DNA of 64,000 nucleotides from Thermoanaerobacter ethanolicus JW 200 (GCF_003722315.1 NZ_CP033580.1:2847281-2911280); one strand, 5' to 3'; counted from the stretch's first letter, positions 21,411 through 31,839 are shown. The notes: a model not told the origin generated them from the sequence alone. Program-made: numbers and translations.

Positions 21411-22766
21411 CTATGTTAAGCAAAATACCATTAGCGCTTTTCGTATATACGTTATCACAGTCTTAAGAAACGGATTATTAGGGTAACGTATATGCCTATA
21501 ACGTCCTTTCCCAACAAGATTACCAGGTACATTATATAATATCCGCCTTATTGTGGTTATCTCATGATGCCTCATAAACTCTGGCAAGATAGTCCTTTTG
21601 AACCAATTATGGAGATTGTAAGCGATCATTTTGATAAGCAAAAATATTTCGTTGCAAAATTTGTTTCTTTGACTGTTTTGATCAAAAGCAAATCCTTCTT
21701 TTAGTTCATCTATTTTGTTTTCAATGTCGCAGCGTTGGTTGTATTCATGAAATATCTCTTCAGGTGTCATGTACTCAATATTTGTTACTATAGCTTGATA
21801 TTCATATTTGAATTCGTCTATATCCATACAAATCTGCCCTGTTTTGGGCTGTGGCAGTTTTTTGCGTATAATCACAATTCTGCGTACTTTATCCCATTTA
21901 GGCATTTTTGCATATATTTCATTTACACTAAAGGTCTTATCTATTTCAGTCCAAGGATAAAGGTGTTCTCTTTGATTGACATAGTCTATAAAGCATCTGA
22001 TCCATGCCTGATTTTTAGCTTTCATTACATATTCATAACCTTTAGATTCAAAATACAGTATATTATCGTAATCAAATGCTCCACGGTCAACGCGTACTCG
22101 CTTAATTATCCAATTTTCAGGAAGCTGTTCTTCGCAAGATTTTACAAAATCTAAGAAACCATGATTTGTGTGATGTTTACCTTCTTCAAGAGTAACATTA
22201 ACAAGTTCATCAGTATTAGCAATAATGCCGATTTTCTCTTTGAAAGATGGTCGACCATGGTACCTTGGATTATAACCTACTGAAGCACCTTCCTGCTCTC
22301 CAAATATAGTACAAACTGTATCATCAAAATTCATAATGACTTCACGTTTCGTTCCTTTAGATTGCAAGGAAAGCAAAGTCTTGTTAATAAGTCTTAATTC
22401 TTCAAGAGAACTTTCAGGCATGGCTTTAATTAAGTCTCTGCATACTTTTTCGCTGGGAACTTTATGTCCTTTAATTTCTGTGTATGCATTATCATATCTT
22501 AGTTGGTCCATGTGAAGAAAGCGAGTATTCCCTTGAATTACAGAATCAATCATAAAGTCAATAACCTCGGCTGGTTGAAAAACAGCATTTGGTGCTTTTT
22601 TAAAGGATAATATGCTTGAAAGAATTTTATTAAAGCCGATTTTTTCTTTAAATGCTTGGATATAGGTGAAAGTTACATTGTTTGATACTGTAAAATTGTC
22701 AAAAGTTGCTGGCAAAATATATTTTGAAAACCCCTTTTCTTTTGTAAGATTAAGTGTTAAACTCAT
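21411..22766 (-). CDS. IS1380-family transposase
   Basis: A DDE transposase of about 451 residues. YNQRCDIENKIDELK fits the Y-x2-R-x3-E-x6-K signature of the IS4 superfamily exactly. YNPRYHGRPSFKEKIG and VRVDRGAFDYDN are typical of the IS1380 group. The ATG at 22766 is the likely start, served by AAAGGAG; the frame is open to a GTG 42 bases earlier that has no site. An inverted repeat upstream would fold the ribosome binding site into a stem in read-through RNA. Confidence 0.85.
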   Translation of the reverse strand: MSLTLNLTKEKGFSKYILPATFDNFTVSNNVTFTYIQAFKEKIGFNKILSSILSFKKAPNAVFQPAEVIDFMIDSVIQGNTRFLHMDQLRYDNAYTEIKGHKVPSEKVCRDLIKAMPESSLEELRLINKTLLSLQSKGTKREVIMNFDDTVCTIFGEQEGASVGYNPRYHGRPSFKEKIGIIANTDELVNVTLEEGKHHTNHGFLDFVKSCEEQLPENWIIKRVRVDRGAFDYDNILYFESKGYEYVMKAKNQAWIRCFIDYVNQREHLYPWTEIDKTFSVNEIYAKMPKWDKVRRIVIIRKKLPQPKTGQICMDIDEFKYEYQAIVTNIEYMTPEEIFHEYNQRCDIENKIDELKEGFAFDQNSQRNKFCNEIFLLIKMIAYNLHNWFKRTILPEFMRHHEITTIRRILYNVPGNLVGKGRYRHIRYPNNPFLKTVITYIRKALMVFCLT

Positions 22767-22769
22767 ATT

Positions 22770-22840
22770 ATGGAGATTCTCCTTTCTGTTAGTGTTTTTG
22801 TTTGTCACTTAAATTTTATCAGAAAAAGGGGAATCTCCAT
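22770..22840 (-). promoter_or_regulatory. Inverted repeat covering the IS1380 transposase ribosome binding site
   Basis: ATGGAGATTCTCCTTTCTG (22770-22788) faces a near-complement at 22820-22840. In an RNA entering from outside the element, the upstream arm would pair with AGAAAGGAGAATCTCC, hiding the Shine-Dalgarno site. No clear promoter was recognised in the loop. Confidence 0.5.
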
Positions 22841-23091
22841 ATATTTTTTGCAAAAAATTTTTCACTTAATTTAGCCCTCAAATAGCTCTATTTGGGCATT
22901 TCGTAAATTCACTTGCCGAATCCAAGTTAAATATTTGTCTTCAGAGTTTTAATGATAGAACAGGTTTCTTTTTGCCTTTATAAAAAAATATAGTCCATTA
23001 AAATTTTTTTGTAATGCAAGAAGGAATTTGTACAAATATATAGAATATATTATGTAGTAAGATGAGTGTACAAGTAAAGGAGATGTCCATT

Positions 23092-24135
23092 ATGGAAGGA
23101 TATATGACCGCTGTTGTTAAACAACATCCCAAAGAAGGTGCAGATATAATAAAAAGAGAAATACCAAAAATAGGACCTGATGAGGTACTAATAAAAGTCA
23201 AAGCCACATCTATTTGCGGCACAGACGTTCACATTTACGTTTGGAATGAATGGGCAAAAAGCCGGATAAAACCGCCTAAGATAATGGGACATGAATTTGT
23301 AGGAGAAGTTGTAGAAATAGGAGAAAATGTAACATCTGTAAATGTTGGAGATTTAGTAAGTGCGGAGACTCACATAGTATGCGGAAAATGCAAAGCTTGC
23401 AGAACTGGAAATGCTCACATATGTGAAAATACGCTTATACTTGGTGTTGACACAGACGGTGCTTTTGCAGAATACATTAAAGTCCCTGAAAGCAATGTAT
23501 GGCTAAACGATAAAGACATACCTTTAGAACTTCTCTCCATACAAGAACCCCTTGGAAACGCCGTTCACACAGTATTTTCTGGAGAGATAGTAGGAAAAAC
23601 TGTCGCTGTAGTAGGTTGCGGTCCTATAGGTATGATGGCAATACCACTTCTTAAAACAACTGGTGCTTCAGCTATATTTGCAATAGAACCTGTCGAATAC
23701 AGAATGGAACTTGCTCATAAATTAGGTGCAACACGAGTTATAAACCCACTTGAAGAAGACGTTGTCAATATAATAAAAAGTGAAACAGAAGGCTACGGTG
23801 CAGATGTAGTATTGGACTTCTCTGGAAGCCCCACTGCAATAAGACAAGGCCTTAAATATATCGCAAAGGGCGGAAGGATGTCTATTTTGGGTCTTCCTGA
23901 CAATGAAGTTCCTATAGACATAACAAATGACCTCGTTTTTAAAGGCATAACAATAAACGGCATCACAGGAAGGCGAATGTACGATACCTGGTACAAAGTA
24001 AAGGGTTTATTGCGCTCTGGCCTTAAAGAAGCATTAAAACCAATAATTACTCATACCTTCCCTCTTTCTGAATATGAAAAGGGCATGGAACTAATGATAA
24101 AAGGCCAATGTGGCAAAGTTGTATTATATCCATAA
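23092..24135 (+). CDS. tdh: L-threonine 3-dehydrogenase
   Basis: This zinc alcohol-dehydrogenase-family enzyme oxidises L-threonine to 2-amino-3-ketobutyrate with NAD. Catalytic-zinc segment TSICGTDVHIY and GHEFVGEVVEIGENV are present. The structural-zinc cysteines are in CGKCKACRTGNAHIC, and the Rossmann motif is VVGCGPIGMM. I start it at the ATG at 23092, nine bases after AAAGGAG, giving 347 residues, the family's usual length; the ATG 30 bases earlier would place that site inside the gene. It is followed 19 bp later by kbl. Confidence 0.94.
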   Translation: MEGYMTAVVKQHPKEGADIIKREIPKIGPDEVLIKVKATSICGTDVHIYVWNEWAKSRIKPPKIMGHEFVGEVVEIGENVTSVNVGDLVSAETHIVCGKCKACRTGNAHICENTLILGVDTDGAFAEYIKVPESNVWLNDKDIPLELLSIQEPLGNAVHTVFSGEIVGKTVAVVGCGPIGMMAIPLLKTTGASAIFAIEPVEYRMELAHKLGATRVINPLEEDVVNIIKSETEGYGADVVLDFSGSPTAIRQGLKYIAKGGRMSILGLPDNEVPIDITNDLVFKGITINGITGRRMYDTWYKVKGLLRSGLKEALKPIITHTFPLSEYEKGMELMIKGQCGKVVLYP

Positions 24136-24154
24136 ACAAAAGGAGGTAAAAAAG

Positions 24155-25390
24155 ATGCCACTTACAAGATTAAATGAAATTTTACAAAAAGAACTCGATG
24201 AGTTAAAGACTGAAGGTCGTGCTAAAGGAAAAGAACTTATCATAGTCGATGTAAAAAAACCAGAGGGTGAAAAAGGTCCACGTTTCTTTTTAAAAGGCTT
24301 TGGAGACAAAGAATTTATAAGGATGAACTCTAACTCTTACCTCGGAATGCAATTTAATGAGGAAGTAATAAAAGTAGAAGAGGAGACTGCAAGAAAGTTT
24401 GGCATTGGACCTGGAGCAGTGAGGTTTATAAGCGGAACCTATATAACACATAGAGACCTTGAGAAAAAGCTTGCTCAATTCCACGGCAGAGAAGATGCAA
24501 TGATTTTTAGCTCCGCCTATATGACTGTAGTAGGTATCATCTCCTCTTTAGTGACTCCTGAAACAGTAATAATAAGTGATGAACTAAACCACAACTGTAT
24601 TATAAACGCTATAAGACTTTCAAGACCCAAAGAAAGATATATTTATAAACACCTAGACTATAAAGATTTAGAAAATGGAATAAAGAGTTTTATTGGTAAA
24701 GCTAAACGCGCCATTGTAGTCACTGACGGTGTATTCAGTATGAGAGGAGATTACGCAGATTTAAAGAAAATTCAGGAGATTGCAGACAGATATGACAAAG
24801 ATTTTGAAGAAAACATAATAACTATAGTTGACGATTCTCACGGTGTTGGCGCTTTTGGCCCAACTGGAAGAGGCACAGAAGAAATAACAGGTGGAAAAGC
24901 TGACCTTCTCATCGGTACTATGGGAAAGGCATATGGTGTAAATGGAGGTTATGTAGTATCAAACGAGGTTATAACAACTTACTTGCGAGAAAAAACTATA
25001 ACTTATATTTACTCAAATCCAGTAACACCATCAGAAGCTGCTTGTGTTTTAAAAGTACTTGAAATACTCGACAGTGAAGAAGGTCAAAAAAGACTTTCAC
25101 ATCTCAAAGAATTAGCAAAACTTTTTAGAGAAGGAATTGTAAAATTAGGATATGAAACTGTAGTAAGCGAGCATCCAATAGTACCACTTTTAGTGAGAGA
25201 TGCAACAAAAACAATAGATTTAGTAAATTACCTCATAGATAACGGTATTCTCGCTACAGCTATAAACTATCCAGTGGTACCAAGAGGTAGTGAAAGTATC
25301 CGGTTTCAAATTAACGCTGACCACACAACTTTTGATATAAATTATGTACTGAATGTATTGGAACGTCACAGAAAAGAAAGGTGGAGCTAA
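24155..25390 (+). CDS. kbl: Glycine C-acetyltransferase (2-amino-3-ketobutyrate CoA ligase)
   Basis: This PLP enzyme cleaves 2-amino-3-ketobutyrate with CoA to glycine and acetyl-CoA, completing threonine breakdown begun by Tdh. The ATG follows AAAGGAGG; length is 411 residues. Fold-type-I markers include MNSNSYLGM, SGTYITHRDLEKKLAQFHGR, VDDSHGVGAFG and the PLP-lysine segment TMGKAYGVNGGY. Its place directly after tdh in one operon supports the assignment over other alpha-oxoamine synthases. Confidence 0.94.
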   Translation: MPLTRLNEILQKELDELKTEGRAKGKELIIVDVKKPEGEKGPRFFLKGFGDKEFIRMNSNSYLGMQFNEEVIKVEEETARKFGIGPGAVRFISGTYITHRDLEKKLAQFHGREDAMIFSSAYMTVVGIISSLVTPETVIISDELNHNCIINAIRLSRPKERYIYKHLDYKDLENGIKSFIGKAKRAIVVTDGVFSMRGDYADLKKIQEIADRYDKDFEENIITIVDDSHGVGAFGPTGRGTEEITGGKADLLIGTMGKAYGVNGGYVVSNEVITTYLREKTITYIYSNPVTPSEAACVLKVLEILDSEEGQKRLSHLKELAKLFREGIVKLGYETVVSEHPIVPLLVRDATKTIDLVNYLIDNGILATAINYPVVPRGSESIRFQINADHTTFDINYVLNVLERHRKERWS

Positions 25391-25506
25391 AATAGTTAAA
25401 TTTTATCTTCTCTTTGCTTTTTAAAAGGTTATAAATTGCAATATTAAATGCAACACCTAATGAAAATCATGTAGATATAGGATTTGGAACAAATCATATA
25501 TAACCT

Positions 25507-25623
25507 TAAGCCCATCTTAGTTAACAAATTGAGCGAAGGTCGTGATTTGTCAATGGTTAAAGTCAGGCGAAGCCTGCCCCTTGACAAATCACGAACGAGC
25601 TCTAAACTTTATAAGGGATGGGC

Positions 25624-25626
<3 letters not shown>
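25507..25626. repeat. 120-bp palindrome inside the IS30 element
   Basis: The outer arms TAAGCCCATC and GATGGGCTTA match perfectly. Inside, GTGATTTGTCAA (25542-25553) faces TTGACAAATCAC, and the tip is CAGGCGAAGCCTG. The right end overlaps the transposase stop codon. It could act as the IS terminator, or be a separate hairpin repeat. It shares CGAAGGTC with the other GC-rich hairpin repeats in this window. Confidence 0.7.
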
Positions 25627-26731
<1,105 letters not shown>

Positions 26732-26807
26732 TTCTATTTTTTTATCTGTTGCATTTAATTATACAACTAACCCTTTTTAAAAGGTCTCTTAAAGGGGCTT
26801 TTTGTTG

Positions 26808-26836
26808 TAGACAAATAATATTTTGTATGCTATAAT
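26808..26836 (+). promoter_or_regulatory. Sigma-A-type promoter of the uracil permease gene
   Basis: TAGACA and TATAAT are separated by exactly 17 bp, just upstream of the PyrR leader. Confidence 0.75.
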
Positions 26837-26854
26837 TGTAGAGAAAAAGTGAAA

Positions 26855-26937
26855 AAACCCTTTAATTTAGCCCAGCGAGGCTAAAAAGGAGGAAAATAAA
26901 ATATCTATATTTGCATCCTCCTTTAGAGGGTTTTTTT
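26855..26937 (+). promoter_or_regulatory. PyrR-type transcription attenuator
   Basis: The leader contains TTTAGCCCAGCGAGGCTAAA, which matches the PyrR-binding loop seen in pyr operon leaders (a CC-AGNGAGG-CU core in a short stem). It is followed by AAAGGAGGA, a loop, and TCCTCCTTT, then AGAGGG and seven T. High UMP bound to PyrR would stabilise the binding loop and let the terminator form. This implies pyrimidine control of the permease. The exact pairing of terminator and antiterminator was not computed. Confidence 0.75.
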
Positions 26938-26967
26938 GTAAACAAAAAACTCAAAGGAGGTTTTTTT

Positions 26968-28245
26968 ATGTCAAACAAAATATACGGAATCGAAGAAACC
27001 CCCCCTATAAAACAAGCAATTCCACTATCTTTTCAGCACGTATTTGCCATGTTTGGTGCAACAATTTTAGTACCTCTTTTAACAGGTCTTGACCCAGCTG
27101 TTACCCTCTTCACATCAGGGCTTGGAACTTTAATATTCCACTTGATGACAAAAGGAAAAGTACCTGCGTATCTAGGTTCTTCCTTCGCCTTTATAGCACC
27201 TATAATAGCTGCAACTAAGCAATTTGGTGTAAGAGGTGCTTTTACTGGTATGATAGCAGCAGGCCTTGTATATATAGTGGTATTCATAATCATAAGCTTG
27301 ACAGGCATCGATTGGTTAGAGAAATTGCTTCCCCCTGTTGTAGTAGGCCCTGTAGTTATGATAATAGGCCTAAGCCTTGCTCCTGTAGCAATAGCTCAAG
27401 CGCAAAAAGATTTAGCTACAGCTCTGTTTACAGTGGCATTAATAATCATATTCAGCATGTTTGGCAAAGGATTTATAAAAGTCATACCCATACTTTTAGG
27501 AACAATTGGCGGATATATATTCGCGATAACAAGAGGCCTTGTAGACTTCGGACCTGTTGCAAAAGCCTCATGGATTGCAATTCCCAAATTCTCCTTCTTA
27601 ACAGGACATACTCCGGAACTGGCATGGGGTGCTGTCTCTTTGGTTGCGCCGCTGGCCTTAGTCGCTATAATTGAAGATTTAGGGCACGTCCTCGTAATAG
27701 GAAATATCGTTGAAAAAGATTTAATAAAAGACCCTGGATTTCATAGAGTAATGTTAGGTAATGGCCTTGCAACATCAATTGCGGCACTTTTTGGCGGACC
27801 ACCCAGCACAACTTACGGTGAAAACATTGGAGTCCTTGCAATAACAAGAGTCTATAGCTCAAAAGTTATTCAAGGTGCAGCTATAATAGCAATACTTTTA
27901 AGCTTTATACAAAAAATAGGCGCTTTGATAGAAGTAATTCCGCAACCTGTTATGGGCGGAGTAACAATAATACTCTTTGGAATGATTGCGGCAGCAGGTA
28001 TGAGAACACTTGTTGAAAATAAAGTAGATTTTTCTGACAGCAGAAATCTCATAATAGCTTCTGTAATACTGACTTTGGGTATAGGCGGTATAAAAATAGC
28101 CTTTGGAAACTTCGTCTTTGAAGGCATAGGTCCTGCCACCTTAGCAGGAATACTTCTAAACCTTGTCTTGCCCAAAATCAACTTAGCAAAAGCAAAAAAG
28201 ACAGAAAAAACTTCAACCTCAAAAGAAGCCGTTCACGAAGCATAA
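26968..28245 (+). CDS. Uracil permease (NCS2 family)
   Basis: A 425-residue nucleobase transporter with about 12-14 helices. It contains QHVFAMFGATILVPLLTGL, AYLGSSFAFIAPI and TTYGENIGVLAITRVYS, the core NCS2 segments with the conserved Glu in the substrate region. NCS2 includes uracil and xanthine carriers; the PyrR attenuator in front argues for uracil. I start it at the ATG at 26968 after AAAGGAGG, since the earlier frame lies in the terminator. Confidence 0.92.
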   Translation: MSNKIYGIEETPPIKQAIPLSFQHVFAMFGATILVPLLTGLDPAVTLFTSGLGTLIFHLMTKGKVPAYLGSSFAFIAPIIAATKQFGVRGAFTGMIAAGLVYIVVFIIISLTGIDWLEKLLPPVVVGPVVMIIGLSLAPVAIAQAQKDLATALFTVALIIIFSMFGKGFIKVIPILLGTIGGYIFAITRGLVDFGPVAKASWIAIPKFSFLTGHTPELAWGAVSLVAPLALVAIIEDLGHVLVIGNIVEKDLIKDPGFHRVMLGNGLATSIAALFGGPPSTTYGENIGVLAITRVYSSKVIQGAAIIAILLSFIQKIGALIEVIPQPVMGGVTIILFGMIAAAGMRTLVENKVDFSDSRNLIIASVILTLGIGGIKIAFGNFVFEGIGPATLAGILLNLVLPKINLAKAKKTEKTSTSKEAVHEA

Positions 28246-28277
28246 AAAAGAGGGGACTTCCCCCCTCTTTTTTATGC
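28240..28277 (+). terminator. Terminator of the uracil permease gene
   Basis: GCATAAAAAAGAGGGG and its complement pair across a five-base loop (ACTTC) and end in T-rich DNA. The stop codon is inside the left arm. Confidence 0.9.
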
Positions 28278-28311
28278 TTTTTTGTTTTGCCACAGCTCTT
28301 ACAAGAAATAC

Positions 28312-28349
28312 AAAAAAGAGCCCATACACTTATGTACAGGCTCTTTTTT
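28312..28349. terminator. Terminator of the DUF4914 gene
   Basis: GAGCC and GGCTC close a long loop with further pairing. A-runs and T-runs on both sides allow it to act in both directions; it lies just past the DUF4914 stop. Confidence 0.7.
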
Positions 28350-28352
28350 TAA

Positions 28353-30254
28353 TTATCTATAATCTCCCAAAAGTCTTATATAGTCCTCTAAACTTCCATC
28401 CTCTAAACATGTTTCAATAATCTTCTTACCAAGAGGGTCAAGTTCAGGTACTAAGAATTGCTTTAATTCTCTTTTGAAGAATTCATTTAACATCTCAGCA
28501 CCTTTGTCATATCCATCATCCCCTACTTCGGGCTGCTTGTTAACTTGCAGCAATTCGCGAGGAATAAAACTTCCGTTTATTTTTAATGTATTTAAAGCAT
28601 AACCGAGGAGACTGCTTCTCGCTGGTGTAACTTGATCTGGTCTAAATCTTACACTTCCTCTTCTTGCAAGATATTCACGAGCTATCCATTCGGGCATAAA
28701 TCCTACTTTCCACACTCCTATATATTGATTTGGAACGAGAATGTATCGAGTACCCGGTGTATTTATAATCTGCTGCAATAAAAGATTAGCGTGAATTACT
28801 CTTTTACCCGTTGCAAAAGGCCAATAAGAACCTACACCTTCGCTTTCGAGTCCACTTGTTCCTACTATACTTGGATTAGCGTGACCTCTCGGTGCAACTA
28901 ATCTCCACAGCCAAGCAAGAGCAGGAGGCAACAAGTGTAGCATGCCTATTATACCGTAGGAAGGCTTTTCTTTTGAAGAAGGGGGAGTCCTCACACCAAA
29001 ACTCCTCACATCCACTTCTACAGCTTCATCAACTACATTTGGCATAAACCTTCTTGGCATAATTACACGAGGATTGGGACAAGGTTTGCCAGGTGCATCC
29101 ATAATATGTTCCCATATAAGACAAGTGGATTTAGGCACTCCGTCTATGTTTAAAAAGATTAAAGGCTCTTTAGGATAGATACATAACTTTTCAAAATGAG
29201 GGTCCGTTCCATATTCATTCATATGATCTACACGTATAAACCAACCTTTTTCTGCATCTTTTATCACTAATTTTTTACCTTGTTGCAAATCCGGATGGCA
29301 CAATGCCATATCATCAGTTACAGGTTGTAATTCACAAGCTTCTTTAAGGTCTACGTATATTTCGTCACCTGTCACTAAATTGCGCCCTACTTTTATGCGC
29401 CCATCAGGCTCCCTGTGAATTTGCTCCAGCATTTCACTCTTTCCGCCACCGCTGGCACCCTCATGCATAATAGTCAATATATTGTCATAAGGAGTAATTA
29501 TTCTCACTGCAGAAGCATGAGCAGTAATCCACCCTTCTTTTTCTCCCATTGTTAAGAGTACCCCATATATTCCTTTTTTTGCACTTGGCCCAGGATACAA
29601 GTTATACGAAAAAAGTTCATGGAGATTTTCTAATCGGTTGTGCACAACTACTTGCTTTCCATTAAAATGAGTATGCCTAAAGGGAGGGGCTAAATATACT
29701 ATTGCTTTCGGAGTAAAACCTTCCGATATTTCCTTTTTAGGTATAAATCCTTGAATATCTGCAAGAGCCGTAGCGAAAAAACCAGCATTTTCAGGTGCCA
29801 AGAGAAGCGATGGATAACCGTACTCATCTCCACCAGACATAAAAGGCATGACAATTAAATTTTGCTTTTTCAGCCATTCAAAAGTTTTCTGCCTTAATTC
29901 GTCAAAATCATATCCATACCTATCCACAAACCTAGGTTTATCTGTCTCCCCATTATCAGCAACTACAAGACAATCTGGCTCTCTCCTTCTCATATAAGGC
30001 TCAGGATAATTAACTGCTAACCCATTTTTACACCTTGCCACAGTCGCTTCTAATACTTTCCCTTTTTCTGGAACATCATAAAAAATTTCAAAAAAGTCAT
30101 TATTTCCTCCAACAGAAATTTCAAGAAGATGTTGTCTACTTTCTGGAATTGTTATTTTAGGACACACTTTTAATATTTCTTCTACTTCTTCTGGTAGTCT
30201 CATTTTATTTATAATTTCCATTGTTTCCTTATTAATAATGAGAGAAAAGTCCAA
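28353..30254 (-). CDS. DUF4914 family protein (PEPCK-like P-loop)
   Basis: A large protein of 633 residues. HEGASGGGKSEMLEQI near residue 270 is a kinase-1a P-loop of the phosphoenolpyruvate carboxykinase type. MSGGDEYGYPSLLLAPENAG and GTSGLESEGVGSYWPFATG are strongly conserved-looking. I recall this layout as DUF4914, whose function is unknown; HPr-kinase/PEPCK-like phosphotransfer is a reasonable guess only. I start it at a TTG (30254) preceded by GAGGTGG; the longer ATG frame adds a hydrophobic, family-atypical stretch without a site. It is a single gene with its own terminator. Confidence 0.75.
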   Translation of the reverse strand: MDFSLIINKETMEIINKMRLPEEVEEILKVCPKITIPESRQHLLEISVGGNNDFFEIFYDVPEKGKVLEATVARCKNGLAVNYPEPYMRRREPDCLVVADNGETDKPRFVDRYGYDFDELRQKTFEWLKKQNLIVMPFMSGGDEYGYPSLLLAPENAGFFATALADIQGFIPKKEISEGFTPKAIVYLAPPFRHTHFNGKQVVVHNRLENLHELFSYNLYPGPSAKKGIYGVLLTMGEKEGWITAHASAVRIITPYDNILTIMHEGASGGGKSEMLEQIHREPDGRIKVGRNLVTGDEIYVDLKEACELQPVTDDMALCHPDLQQGKKLVIKDAEKGWFIRVDHMNEYGTDPHFEKLCIYPKEPLIFLNIDGVPKSTCLIWEHIMDAPGKPCPNPRVIMPRRFMPNVVDEAVEVDVRSFGVRTPPSSKEKPSYGIIGMLHLLPPALAWLWRLVAPRGHANPSIVGTSGLESEGVGSYWPFATGKRVIHANLLLQQIINTPGTRYILVPNQYIGVWKVGFMPEWIAREYLARRGSVRFRPDQVTPARSSLLGYALNTLKINGSFIPRELLQVNKQPEVGDDGYDKGAEMLNEFFKRELKQFLVPELDPLGKKIIETCLEDGSLEDYIRLLGDYR

Positions 30255-30471
30255 CTTATACCACCTCACAATAATAAGTATAAGAATATTATACAAAAAA
30301 ATTTTTAGCTTTGCAATTTGAATAATAAAATTTGCAAAATAAATTTTAGCATGTTCCTCCATTCCAAACTTTTCATTATAATATCGTTGTTTTGTAGGTA
30401 CGCCTTTTGTAATCTTTTACATTGATGAAATTTTTAAATTGTCTTCTTGCAATTTTTATTAGTAATAGGTG

Positions 30472-30506
30472 CTAAAAATAAAAGCACCCATATAGAGTGC
30501 TTTTTT
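30472..30506. terminator. Terminator of the amidase-holin pair
   Basis: AGCAC and GTGCT with a 9-nt loop, flanked by T-rich DNA on both strands, lies just beyond the holin stop. Confidence 0.7.
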
Positions 30507-30523
30507 GTAATAAAGTTTTTTCA

Positions 30524-30859
30524 TTATTTGTCCAAACCTTGTCTCTCCAAACCTTTTAATTTCAATATATAATTCATTTCAAAAACTGCTGCTTCTATTA
30601 GTTTATCGATTTCTTCGTCTGTTAACTTATTGCCAACCACTTTTTTTAATAAGTTAAAAACTTCCGCTTTTTTATCAGGTCCTTTACCTGGCCCTATTTG
30701 CTGTTCTATTGCTTGCACAAAAGTTTTTGCAATTTCATAGTATCTCTTCATTTTTTCCATACCAATTTTGGTATTTAAATAATCAATCAAATACCCAAGC
30801 GCAACCATTATAACGAGTTGAACACCAGCTGTCAAAATTGTCATGACCAAATCCCTCAT
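30524..30859 (-). CDS. LLH-family phage-type holin
   Basis: A 111-residue protein with one N-terminal hydrophobic helix (LVMTILTAGVQLVIMVALGY), then a charged helical tail typical of the Listeria/LLH holin family (Phage_holin_6-like). Holins make membrane lesions that let an endolysin reach the wall. It begins immediately after the amidase stop (TAAATG), so the two are translated as a pair. No other phage genes are nearby, so this is either a prophage leftover or a domesticated lysis/wall-remodelling cassette. Confidence 0.75.
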   Translation of the reverse strand: MRDLVMTILTAGVQLVIMVALGYLIDYLNTKIGMEKMKRYYEIAKTFVQAIEQQIGPGKGPDKKAEVFNLLKKVVGNKLTDEEIDKLIEAAVFEMNYILKLKGLERQGLDK

Positions 30860-31516
30860 TTATCTCCCTCCCAATATTTTCAATATTACAGAAGCAAATT
30901 CTCCCCAAGTGACATAACTTTTAGGGTCATAATGTTTATCTATAATTCCTTTCATCTGTAATTTTTCAATATCATCTGTTTGCTTATAATTTACGCTTTT
31001 TAAGAATTTAATTGTGCCATTTGCAATCCCTTGTGCAAAAGCATCTGGCTTTTGTAAAAGCAAATCTAAATTTTGTGGATTTGACATAAAAGCTGTTTCA
31101 ACTAGTATCGCAGGCATTACAGTATGCTTCAGTACATAAAAACTTTCATATTTTACTCCTCTATTTGTTGTTTTTAACATTTCTACTATTTCATTTTGTA
31201 CATATTGGGCTAAATTTCGTCCTGCTAAACTTCTGGGATACGCGTAAGTTTCCGTACCATTTGCGGAAGGATCTGTAAAGCTATTACAATGAATAGAAAT
31301 AAAATAATCTGCTTTGCTCTTATTGGCAATATCACACCTTTGCTGTAAGTCTACTGTTTCATCTTTATCTCTTGTCATTATTACACCGATATTTTCCTTC
31401 ACTAAAATATCCCTTATTTTTAAAGCTATATTTAGATTTATATCTTTTTCTTTATAATCACCCACAACAGCACCAGGATCCTTTCCTCCATGGCCGGGGT
31501 CAACAGCTATTAGCAT
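30860..31516 (-). CDS. N-acetylmuramoyl-L-alanine amidase (Amidase_3)
   Basis: It cleaves the amide bond between muramic acid and the stem peptide. The 218-residue protein starts MLIAVDPGHGGKDPGAV (zinc His and Glu region), has SIHCNSFTDPSANGTETYAY and VLVETAFMSNPQNLDLL-type segments, and ends in a short region (YVTWGEFASVILKILGG) resembling a partial SLH or binding repeat. No signal peptide is visible, so export would depend on the adjacent holin. The ATG at 31516 follows GGTGGTGA; the frame is open 18 bases further. Confidence 0.9.
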   Translation of the reverse strand: MLIAVDPGHGGKDPGAVVGDYKEKDINLNIALKIRDILVKENIGVIMTRDKDETVDLQQRCDIANKSKADYFISIHCNSFTDPSANGTETYAYPRSLAGRNLAQYVQNEIVEMLKTTNRGVKYESFYVLKHTVMPAILVETAFMSNPQNLDLLLQKPDAFAQGIANGTIKFLKSVNYKQTDDIEKLQMKGIIDKHYDPKSYVTWGEFASVILKILGGR

Positions 31517-31598
31517 ATTAATCACCACCATCAAAATAATTTTTCCAACTTTTCTTTTATCATATAATATGCAGAAAAAAATAACAAGTTTATAAAAA

Positions 31599-31835
31599 TT
31601 ATCTTCTATCTCTTTCTAAATCAAAAATGACTTTTTCAATGTACCACTTTTCAGTTCGACCTGGATATTTAACTTTAAGACGCTGTATCTGAAGCTGAAG
31701 GGATTTTTCAGCTTGCTCCATTGAAGATAAAAACATAAGTTGCCTGTACTTTTGTTTAAGATGGTAAATTTCAATCCTCGGTTTTACTATAATAGCAATT
31801 ACAATTAAAAATATTATAATAGCCACATATACCAT
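31599..31835 (-). CDS. Small single-span membrane protein of unknown function
   Basis: A 78-residue protein: an N-terminal transmembrane helix (VYVAIIIFLIVIAIIV), then a charged, probably coiled-coil tail (QAEKSLQLQIQRLKVKYPGR). It follows the broken hydrolase by 4 bp and precedes the amidase-holin pair on the same strand. No family recognised. Confidence 0.6.
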   Translation of the reverse strand: MVYVAIIIFLIVIAIIVKPRIEIYHLKQKYRQLMFLSSMEQAEKSLQLQIQRLKVKYPGRTEKWYIEKVIFDLERDRR

Positions 31836-31839
31836 TTAT

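Larger units (their letters stand above)
21179..22926 (-). mobile_element. IS1380-type insertion sequence, complete
   Basis: The 1748-bp element is bounded by inverted repeats CTTGAATTCGGCAAGT (left) and CTTGGATTCGGCAAGT (read inward on the right), 15 of 16 identical. It is flanked by the 5-bp direct repeat TTAAA. It carries one intact transposase gene. It inserted upstream of nifJ, so either the nifJ promoter lies in the remaining 100 bp or the IS supplies one. Intact ends and transposase suggest it could still move. Confidence 0.9.

Noticed and set aside
28353..30254. DUF4914 protein as a true PEP carboxykinase
   Set aside because: Only the P-loop region is PEPCK-like; the other catalytic segments of the enzyme were not recognised and the length and motifs fit DUF4914 better.
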